The notes under the pieces were generated by a model. The model was not told the origin of the DNA, did no database searches, and worked only from the letters and a program-made list of their open reading frames with translations. From assembly GCA_964565375.1 (NCBI GenBank), contig CAZMEV010000069.1, positions 1 to 16,704 of the forward strand: a DNA stretch of 16,704 nt, in the 5' to 3' direction. The stretch comes from SLAN01 sp964565375. GTDB lineage: Bacteria; Spirochaetota; Spirochaetia; DSM-27196; SKKC01. The translations under genes and the position numbers were made by a program. Positions 7,183-12,960 of this stretch are shown here, in pieces. How positions within the stretch are numbered: position 1 is the first letter of the stretch; each line of letters opens with the position of its first letter.

Positions 7183-7241
7183 CAGGCCGGCGGTTTTATT
7201 TCCTCCGGCCGAGGGCCTTATTGCCTCAGACCGCCGGCCTG
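7183..7241. repeat. 12-bp perfect inverted repeat at the end of the Gfo/Idh gene
   Basis: Arms CAGGCCGGCGGT (7183-7194) and ACCGCCGGCCTG (7230-7241) are perfectly complementary across a 35-nt spacer. The right arm covers the last codons of the Gfo/Idh gene, and its stop (7226-7228) lies in the loop. In the minus-strand mRNA it would fold into a long stem just before the leader of the GGCT-like gene. No U-run is present, so a role in mRNA stability, polarity or partial termination is more likely than a simple terminator. Confidence 0.6.
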
Positions 7242-8263
7242 ATTCGCCGACCGGTCTGAGCACTCTCGAAAATCGCCTCAATAACCGCTGCGTTCGCCAC
7301 CGCATCCTCCAGCGGCCATTCCGGGGGCTCCCCGCCCTGCACAGACTCAGCAAAGGCATCCGCCTGAAGTGTGAACTGGTCTGCGGCCGGAATCTCTTCA
7401 ACGATCACTCCCGATCGGTCGAGCGCACTGCCGTCATCAATGCGGATTCGCCCGGGCATATCGTCGGTAATGTTTACCGGAACATCGACCTCAATGCGTC
7501 CTGAAGTGCCGACAAGCTGCACCACCTGATGCGGTACCTGCTGCGTGCTGGCGGTAAACGTCGCATGCCCACCGGGATAGTTGCCTGCCGCCGGGTATTC
7601 GAGCAGCGCGCTCGTGAGACGATCTGTTCCGAAGTCCGGATCGCGGCTGACCAGGGCCTGCACCGATGCCGGTTCACTGCAGAACACCAGACGGGAGAAC
7701 ATGACCATGTAGCAGCCAATATCCAGCAGAGCCCCACCGTCGACATCCGTCCGGTTTCGAATATTCTGCTCGTCGGTGTTCATGTAACTGAAGTGCCCGT
7801 GAAACGAGGTAAGCGTCCCGATCCGCCCCTGTGAGAGAAGCTCCATAACACGACGCCACTGCGGGTGAAAGCGCACCATGAACGCCTCAACAACACCCTT
7901 ACCGGTGCGATCGCGTGCCTCGAGAAGCCGCCGTACATCCTGGCTGCTTGATGCAATCGGCTTCTCGCACAATACATGTTTGCCCGCCTCGAGCGCGCGG
8001 ACGGACCAGTCAACATGCATCGTATTCGGCAGCGGATTATAAATAATATCAACCGTATCGTCGGCGAGAAGCTCTTCGTAGGATCCGTACGAGACAGGAA
8101 TGCCGAGCTCGTCGGCCGCGTGCCGGGCACGCGAGAAATCGCGCGAGGCCAGCGCATAGGCCCGGCAATGTGTGCTTTTTGCGAGGGCCGGCACAACGCG
8201 TTTCTTCGCAATGTTGGCCGCCCCAAGAATTCCCCATGATGTGGTCTGCATGACGTACATCAT
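7226..8263 (-). CDS. Gfo/Idh/MocA-family NAD(P)-dependent oxidoreductase
   Basis: 345 aa. It has an N-terminal Rossmann fold (SWGILGAANIAKK, residues 9-21), the family Lys motif CEKPIAS (99-105) and a C-terminal alpha/beta domain. GGALLDIGCYMV (177-188), with Tyr after GC, resembles the D-xylose dehydrogenase / trans-dihydrodiol dehydrogenase branch rather than inositol dehydrogenase. Its likely chemistry is NAD(P)-dependent oxidation or reduction of a sugar or diol; the substrate is unknown. No signal peptide is seen. Starts at 8263, 8260 and 8251 are all possible and none has a Shine-Dalgarno; MQTTSWGILG from 8251 best matches the family N-terminus. A perfect 11-bp inverted repeat surrounds these starts. 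It follows rnfC by 36 bp on the same strand, so it may be read from the rnf promoter. Confidence 0.9.
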   Translation of the reverse strand: MMYVMQTTSWGILGAANIAKKRVVPALAKSTHCRAYALASRDFSRARHAADELGIPVSYGSYEELLADDTVDIIYNPLPNTMHVDWSVRALEAGKHVLCEKPIASSSQDVRRLLEARDRTGKGVVEAFMVRFHPQWRRVMELLSQGRIGTLTSFHGHFSYMNTDEQNIRNRTDVDGGALLDIGCYMVMFSRLVFCSEPASVQALVSRDPDFGTDRLTSALLEYPAAGNYPGGHATFTASTQQVPHQVVQLVGTSGRIEVDVPVNITDDMPGRIRIDDGSALDRSGVIVEEIPAADQFTLQADAFAESVQGGEPPEWPLEDAVANAAVIEAIFESAQTGRRIRPAV

Positions 8264-8267
8264 GGGG
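8232..8267 (-). promoter_or_regulatory. 11-bp inverted repeat enclosing the Gfo/Idh start codons
   Basis: CCCCATGATGT (8232-8242) and ACATCATGGGG (8257-8267) are perfect reverse complements with a 14-nt spacer. In the minus-strand mRNA, ATG 8263 and 8260 would sit in the stem and ATG 8251 in the loop. With no Shine-Dalgarno nearby, this could control initiation or be a protein-binding site. Confidence 0.5.
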
Positions 8268-8299
8268 TGGCGCGGCCGTCGTGTAAAGGATTCACGCCC

Positions 8300-9676
8300 T
8301 CATCCAGCTTTCCTGGCTGCCGCTTCCTTGGCCGCCTTCCGGCGTGCCTTGATGATCTTCTTGACTTCCGGTTTCGCCTGGAGAATGAGCTGGGTCACAG
8401 GACGTCTCGAAGGGCAGACGTAACTGCAGACGCCGCACTCGGCGCACTGATCCAGTCGCCAGTTGGCCGCCGACTCGTAATCGCCTGCCTCCACGTACAC
8501 ACTGAGCAGCCCCGGATTCAGATACACAGGACAGTGATCGGAACACTTGCCGCAGCGAATACACGGGTTTATGTCCCCGGGCTCGACCATTTCCGGCGGA
8601 ATAACAAGCACACCCGTGGTCTTCTTGATAATCGGCACATCAAGTGAAATCTGCGCGGCGCCGGTCATCGGGCCACCCATGATCACTTTGTGTCCGTCGA
8701 GTTGATCCGTGTCCACTCCGCAGTGCTTGAGAATATGGCCGATCGGCGTACCGACTTTGACAAGATAGTTGCCCGGCTTCGGTACCGTTCCCGGACCGCT
8801 TACCGTAACAACCCGCTCAAAACACGCCTTGCCGTAGACAACCGCGTTGAAGGTGGTTATGGCTGTACCGACGTTCTTGACGATACAGCCGACTTCCGAA
8901 CTTCGTGCGCCTTCGGGAGGCGTGCGTCCGGTTACCGACTTGATAATATTCTTCTTATATCCCTGCGGATACTTCGCCTCGAGCGCTGCAACCTCAATGT
9001 CGTCGCGATCCTCGAGCTTGGTCGCGAGAAGCTCAATGGCATCCTGCTTGTTTGTTTCGATGCCGATCCAGGTCTTCTTCGCCCCGATGACCCGCATAAG
9101 AATCTCGGCGCCGCCGATAAGCTCATCCGCCCATTCAACCATCTGCCGCTGGTCACAGGTAAGGAACGGCTCACACTCAGCGCCGTTCAGGATCAGGGTC
9201 TCCACCGGTTCGTCGAGGTTGATGTTTATGTAGGTGGGACAGGCTCCCCCGCCCATGCCCACGCCACCGCCGTGGCGGATGGCATCCTTCAGCTCCTCGA
9301 GGCTCATTTGCCGGTGGTCACGCTCCATCGTCGCCTTGAACTCGGAGTTCTCCTTATCCACCTCGATAACAACACAGTCCATTTCCTCGTTCGGGCCCAC
9401 CGGACGCGGCTCGATCGCCTTCACGGTTCCGGCAACACTCGAGTGAACCGGCGCCATCCAGTACTCCTCGAGTGAACCGACAAGCTCCCCCGGTTTGACC
9501 GTATCACCGATCTTGACCGTCGGCCGGCACGGCTCACCGAGATGCTGCAGCAGGGGAATAACCACCTCATCGGGTAGCGGCAGCGGTTCGACCGGCTTCT
9601 TGTTCGTATATTCCTTGAACTCGTTGAGGTGGTAGCCTCTTCCGAGTTTTCTGATTTCCATGTCTTCCAGTTTCAT
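8300..9676 (-). CDS. rnfC: RnfC, NADH-side iron-sulfur flavoprotein subunit
   Basis: 458 aa, cytoplasmic peripheral subunit of the Rnf redox pump. Residues 33-90 form the RnfC barrel-sandwich region (PLLQHLGEPCRPTVKIGDTVKPG). GGGVGMGGGACPTYIN (136-151) corresponds to the Gly-rich nucleotide/FMN loop, and LNGAECEPFLTCD (163-175) is a family signature. Two [4Fe-4S] motifs are complete: Cys372/375/378/382 (CIRCGKCSDHCP) and Cys411/414/417/421 (CAECGVCSYVCP). The C-terminus is short (Lys/Ala-rich), without the long Ala-rich tail of E. coli RsxC. AAAGGAG at 9684-9690, 7 nt from ATG 9676, fixes the start. It is the last rnf gene here, 21 bp after rnfA, whereas rnfC usually comes first in rnfCDGEAB operons. 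It would exchange electrons with NAD(H) and pass them to or from RnfD. Confidence 0.96.
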   Translation of the reverse strand: MKLEDMEIRKLGRGYHLNEFKEYTNKKPVEPLPLPDEVVIPLLQHLGEPCRPTVKIGDTVKPGELVGSLEEYWMAPVHSSVAGTVKAIEPRPVGPNEEMDCVVIEVDKENSEFKATMERDHRQMSLEELKDAIRHGGGVGMGGGACPTYININLDEPVETLILNGAECEPFLTCDQRQMVEWADELIGGAEILMRVIGAKKTWIGIETNKQDAIELLATKLEDRDDIEVAALEAKYPQGYKKNIIKSVTGRTPPEGARSSEVGCIVKNVGTAITTFNAVVYGKACFERVVTVSGPGTVPKPGNYLVKVGTPIGHILKHCGVDTDQLDGHKVIMGGPMTGAAQISLDVPIIKKTTGVLVIPPEMVEPGDINPCIRCGKCSDHCPVYLNPGLLSVYVEAGDYESAANWRLDQCAECGVCSYVCPSRRPVTQLILQAKPEVKKIIKARRKAAKEAAARKAG

Positions 9677-9697
9677 AGTCGCACTCCTTTGCGTGCC

Positions 9698-10279
9698 TTA
9701 TATGCCTTCGAACCCGGAGAGGATAAGCGCCAGGATACCGAGGGTTATAAGTTGTATCGGAATACCGGCAACCCAGCTGCTCGGACGAAGCCACGCCAGT
9801 CGTTCGCGAATCCCCTCCATGACAAGGAGTATCGCCGTGAAACCGAGTCCTGCGGCCACCGCTTCAACGGTCAGCATGCCGATTGTCTCACCGGCGCCCA
9901 TAGCGATAATCGCGCCTCCGATGAGAGCCGCATCGAGCAGGGCCTCAGGAAGCAGTCTGCGCCATCGGGGCGCCTCCCCGGATTTCGTGCTCGCGCTGCG
10001 GGATACAAGCGCGCCGCCGGCGCCTATGGCCAGCACGACGCCTGCAAACACCAGCAGCACCGCCTCTGCAGCGCCTGCCGGTTCAAGCAGCCATTCGCTG
10101 AGTGCCGCGGTCACCAGTACCGCAATTGCCATAATCACCGTCGCGCACAATCCGACGGTCGCCGACCGGGCGTAGGAGGCCCCACGCTCGGCGAGAAACG
10201 GGGTGAGGCCCAGAAGCCCGGTTACTACCACGTTTTGCCAGATTACCGCGGCAAATACCGCATACAGTGCATCAGTCAT
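9698..10279 (-). CDS. rnfA: RnfA-family membrane subunit lacking the cluster cysteines
   Basis: 193 aa with about six hydrophobic helices. It matches RnfA/NqrE at the N-terminus (VIWQNVVVTGLLGLTPFLAERG) and C-terminus (EGIRERLAWLRPSSWVAGIPIQLITLGILALILSGFEGI). In canonical RnfA the first half-helix reads GLCPF and a later one TTNCAVLG; both Cys ligate the [2Fe-2S] cluster shared with RnfE. Here they are GLTPF (Thr26) and LLDAALIG (no Cys). The only Cys, Cys45, lies elsewhere. It may therefore serve as scaffold or ion path without the cluster. AGGAGG at 10288-10293 precedes ATG 10279, which overlaps the rnfE stop by ATGA, so translation is coupled. Confidence 0.88.
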   Translation of the reverse strand: MTDALYAVFAAVIWQNVVVTGLLGLTPFLAERGASYARSATVGLCATVIMAIAVLVTAALSEWLLEPAGAAEAVLLVFAGVVLAIGAGGALVSRSASTKSGEAPRWRRLLPEALLDAALIGGAIIAMGAGETIGMLTVEAVAAGLGFTAILLVMEGIRERLAWLRPSSWVAGIPIQLITLGILALILSGFEGI

Positions 10280-10854
10280 GAGGAAGCTCCTCCTGCAGTC
10301 AATCGGTTAAACAGCGCAACAACAAGCCCCGCGATAACAAGCGCCAGTCCCGGGCCTCCAAACGCGCCAAGGCCGAAGTCACCCAGTTCCGCTCCGAACA
10401 GGGCGCCCGCCGAGAGCAGTTCGCGGACCACACCGACCACCACAATGAGCACGCCGGCAAGCGCCGCCGACCTCAGAGAATCCAGGTAATCGGCGCCGGC
10501 GCGCTCACGCTCGACAAGCAGCGCCTGGCGAAGCACCAGCACGTTCACCGCGGTCAGCAGGAAAAACACCCCCGCCGCGCCGTGGGCATCGGCGGCCGCA
10601 GTGGCCAGAAGCTCACCGGCAATCACTATGAGAGAGACTCCGGCAAACACCACGGTTGCCAGAGCACCGGCCTTTGTAAGGACCGGCTTCAGAACGAGCA
10701 CCAGCGCTCCGACGACGGCAACAAGCGCCACAGTGGCAACCGCCGTCAGAAGCGCAGCCGAAGCTGTTACCGTTGCCCCGATCGCCGGCGCGAGCCCGAG
10801 ATAAATCCACGTCCGATCCTTCCAGTCAGGAAATCGTGTTGCATTCGCATCCAT
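10276..10854 (-). CDS. rnfE: RnfE-family membrane subunit with no cysteine
   Basis: 192 aa, about six hydrophobic helices. It aligns with RnfE/NqrD at WIYLGLAPAIGATVTA (canonical VQLLGLCPLLAVTSTA) and GVVRELLSAGALFG (canonical GSLREIIGNGTLF). The canonical cluster Cys positions are Ala22 here (GLAP) and Val105 (TAVNVLVL instead of TNCIVVGR); the protein has no Cys at all. Together with RnfA it therefore cannot build the normal intramembrane [2Fe-2S] site. GGAGG lies within the end of rnfG at about 11 nt from ATG 10854, which begins 1 nt after the rnfG stop. It is shorter than the usual 200-230 residues. Confidence 0.86.
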   Translation of the reverse strand: MDANATRFPDWKDRTWIYLGLAPAIGATVTASAALLTAVATVALVAVVGALVLVLKPVLTKAGALATVVFAGVSLIVIAGELLATAAADAHGAAGVFFLLTAVNVLVLRQALLVERERAGADYLDSLRSAALAGVLIVVVGVVRELLSAGALFGAELGDFGLGAFGGPGLALVIAGLVVALFNRLTAGGASS

Positions 10855-10855
10855 A

Positions 10856-11806
10856 TCAGCGAGCCTCCGTTATTGCTTCGAGCGCCGCTCGAACACCGGC
10901 GGCATAGCCGGTTGCGGAGCCGGTCGCACCGCTCACACCATCGATATCATTATCAATTTCAATCGGGTCATCTCCCGTTCTTCCGACAAAGCGTTCACGG
11001 AACGCGGGGTCGGTTACGTCATCGACAAACCCGGCAGTCTCCGAGTGCTCGAGCAGATCGCTTCCCAGAATGACACCGTCGGTATCGGCCACAACAAGTA
11101 CCTGCATATCGCCGCCGTACCCTTCGCCAATGCCGAACGCCGCGTATCCGACAGTCTGCCCATCGGCCGTTACAATCCACACATCGTCGAGGTCATCGTG
11201 CGGTGCAATATCATCGGCCTCATCTACTATCTCGTATACGAGCGCAGCGATCTCATCTGCACCATCGTCGTCAGGAGCGGCGATATCGTCTAAGTCCGCC
11301 AGACGGTCGACCGCGTTGCGAACGCCGGCGGTGAATCCTTCGGCGGAACCCGTGGCGCCGCTGACCCCGTCGATATCATCACCAAGGGAAATCGTATCCG
11401 CTGCGCTTTTACCGACAAACTGGGCGCGAAACTCAGGGTCCGTCACATCATCTACAAACCCCGCCGTCTCGGAGTGTTCCATCAGGACCGCGCCGGATAT
11501 AACTCCGTCGAGGCCGACTCCGGTAAGAACCTGCATCGTTCCACCGTAACCTTCACCTTCACCATACGCAGCATATCCCACTGGTTCCATCTCGCCGTCG
11601 AGCGCAACAAATACGTCGTCCGCATCGGCGAACTCGGTAAACTCAGCAGCGTCGGGGAATATCTCGGCAAGCGCCTCGAGAAGCGCCTCGTCGGTAACAG
11701 CATCACCGGGAAGCGCTTCGTCCGGCTCACTTACCGCCACAATCGCGGCGAATCCTGCGACAAAGATGACCGCTGCAACAACCGTCGAAAGAATTTTCTG
11801 TGTCAT
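10856..11806 (-). CDS. rnfG: RnfG with two tandem FMN-binding domains
   Basis: 316 aa against about 200 for ordinary RnfG. An N-terminal anchor helix (residues 5-25) is followed by a strongly acidic extracytoplasmic part holding two copies of the FMN_bind domain, about 77-167 and 219-309. The copies share GYAAxGxGEGYGG, MQVL, LxEHSETAGFVDDVTDP and DIDGVSGATGSAxG. Each ends in the flavinylation motif SGAT (149-152 and 292-295), whose Thr normally receives FMN from ApbE; two covalent flavins are predicted. In canonical Rnf this subunit carries one FMN between the membrane cluster and RnfD. GGGAGG at 11815-11820, about 8 nt upstream, supports ATG 11806, 3 nt after the rnfD stop. Domain architecture is certain from the sequence; di-flavinylation is inference. 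Confidence 0.94.
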   Translation of the reverse strand: MTQKILSTVVAAVIFVAGFAAIVAVSEPDEALPGDAVTDEALLEALAEIFPDAAEFTEFADADDVFVALDGEMEPVGYAAYGEGEGYGGTMQVLTGVGLDGVISGAVLMEHSETAGFVDDVTDPEFRAQFVGKSAADTISLGDDIDGVSGATGSAEGFTAGVRNAVDRLADLDDIAAPDDDGADEIAALVYEIVDEADDIAPHDDLDDVWIVTADGQTVGYAAFGIGEGYGGDMQVLVVADTDGVILGSDLLEHSETAGFVDDVTDPAFRERFVGRTGDDPIEIDNDIDGVSGATGSATGYAAGVRAALEAITEAR

Positions 11807-11809
11807 ACC

Positions 11810-12718
11810 TTATGCCTCCCCGAGTGTCCTGCTTCGGAAGAAGCGGTCGAGTATCGGCGTGAGCGCGTTCATAAGAAGAATAGCGTACATAACGCCCTCC
11901 GGAAGCCCGGCAAGTTCGCGTATTACGATCGTTGCAATACCACAGCCGAGACCGAAAATAATCTGCCCTTTGTAGGTCACCGGCGATGTCGTCATATCCG
12001 TGGCCATATAGAAGGCGCCGATAATGAGTCCACCGCTGAGCAGATGGTAGAGAATCGACGAGCCGAATATCGGAGCGAGGATTACTACCGAACCGATAAA
12101 CATGGTCGGAATACGCCACCCGATACGGTTGCGATAAAAGAGGTATACCGCACCTATGAGAAGCAGCAGCGCGGACGTCTCACCAAGTGAGCCCGGAATC
12201 GTTCCGAGGAACATATCGAGATACGACCATTCTCCACCGCCGAGCACCGTCGCCGAGGAGGTAGCATCCAGCGGAGCGACCCAGGTCGCCATCTCCCGCG
12301 GCCAGATCGCAAAAATGAACGCACGCCCTATAAGCGCCGGGTTAAAAATATTCCGGCCGATTCCACCGAACAGATGCTTACCCACGAGCATCGCCACAGC
12401 AGCGCCGAGGGCAACCAGCGGCAGCGACAGGCCCGGCGGAACGACGAGCGCGAAAAGCAATCCCGCCACCAACGGGCTTCCATCGCCGATAAGTGCGCGC
12501 GGCGTTAACCCCTTGCGAAGATACAACGCCTCCACGACTGCGGCGACGAGCATTGAAACAACGACAACCGCCGCCGAATATGCACCGAAAAAGACAATGC
12601 CTGCGATCGTCGCCGGTGCAAGGGCGATCAGGACATCGGTCATTACTTTGAGTGTTGTGTCGCCGTCGCCCGGAAGATGCGGAGGCAAGCTCCAGACGAG
12701 GCCGGTGTTCTGCGCCAT
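11810..12718 (-). CDS. rnfD: RnfD, flavinylated membrane subunit
   Basis: 302 aa, polytopic, somewhat shorter than E. coli RsxD. Family motifs are LFGGIGRNIFNPALIGRAF (116-134) and FYMATDMTTSPVTYKG (236-251). The flavin attachment region reads APLDATSSATVLG, with SSAT at 154-157 in place of the usual S/T-G-A-T; Thr157 is the likely FMN acceptor. RnfD passes electrons across the membrane between RnfG and RnfC and belongs to the NqrB/RnfD family. GGAGGT at 12727-12732 lies 8 nt before ATG 12718. As first gene of the cluster it sits behind a good promoter and a 22-bp palindrome. The gene order D-G-E-A-C, with no rnfB seen, is unusual. Confidence 0.95.
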   Translation of the reverse strand: MAQNTGLVWSLPPHLPGDGDTTLKVMTDVLIALAPATIAGIVFFGAYSAAVVVVSMLVAAVVEALYLRKGLTPRALIGDGSPLVAGLLFALVVPPGLSLPLVALGAAVAMLVGKHLFGGIGRNIFNPALIGRAFIFAIWPREMATWVAPLDATSSATVLGGGEWSYLDMFLGTIPGSLGETSALLLLIGAVYLFYRNRIGWRIPTMFIGSVVILAPIFGSSILYHLLSGGLIIGAFYMATDMTTSPVTYKGQIIFGLGCGIATIVIRELAGLPEGVMYAILLMNALTPILDRFFRSRTLGEA

Positions 12719-12733
12719 ATAATAGTACCTCCA

Positions 12734-12755
12734 TATCGATATATGTATATCGATA
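12734..12755 (-). promoter_or_regulatory. 22-bp perfect palindrome in the rnf leader (operator or RNA hairpin)
   Basis: Arms TATCGATATA and TATATCGATA are exact reverse complements around a central TG. The site is an AT island in GC-rich DNA, one base upstream of the rnfD Shine-Dalgarno (12727-12732) and roughly 10-30 nt downstream of the inferred transcription start. It could be a repressor operator, or at RNA level a stem next to the ribosome-binding site. The core TATCGATA is also found before the flavodiiron gene. Confidence 0.75.
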
Positions 12756-12773
12756 CAACTCTATCTACCTTGG

Positions 12774-12802
12774 TTTATAGCAAAGCAGGAACTCACTGTC
12801 GA
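12774..12802 (-). promoter_or_regulatory. Sigma70-type promoter of the rnf operon
   Basis: On the minus strand, TCGACA (12797-12802; 5/6 to TTGACA) is separated by exactly 17 nt from TATAAA (12774-12779; 5/6 to TATAAT). This implies a start near 12766-12768 and a leader of about 48 nt that includes the 22-bp palindrome and the rnfD ribosome-binding site. Confidence 0.65.
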
Positions 12803-12867
12803 GACTGACAGCCCGGTGGGGACGAAATTTTTGTGAAATTCGTACGGTAAATCCCGCAGATAAAATA

Positions 12868-12881
12868 CGTGTGTTCACACG
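12868..12881. promoter_or_regulatory. 14-bp palindrome upstream of the rnf promoter
   Basis: CGTGTG-TT-CACACG is a perfect inverted repeat located about 66 bp upstream of the rnf -35 box and about 100 bp from the inferred start. It is a candidate regulator site; no specific factor is recognised. Confidence 0.35.
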
Positions 12882-12891
12882 ACCCGGGATA

Positions 12892-12914
12892 TTCCCTGCC
12901 CGCACGGCAGGGAA
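12892..12914 (-). terminator. Hairpin downstream of the aldo/keto reductase at 12961
   Basis: TTCCCTGCC / GGCAGGGAA, 9-bp perfect stem with a 5-nt loop, lies about 47 bp past the AKR stop and ahead of the rnf promoter. No U-run follows, so it is a weak terminator candidate. Between it and the AKR is an 11-bp tandem duplication, CGACACAGAGG (12930-12940 and 12941-12951). Confidence 0.45.
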
Positions 12915-12960
12915 CACCCCCTACTGCGACGACACAGAGGCGACACAGAGGCGCCGGTAC

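Noticed and set aside
8690..9475. A 261-codon plus-strand open frame
   Set aside because: It lies opposite rnfC and has no independent support.
12829..12845. Rex-type redox operator (TTGTGAA half site) upstream of rnf
   Set aside because: Only one half-site is present; no TTCACAA partner follows at the required spacing.
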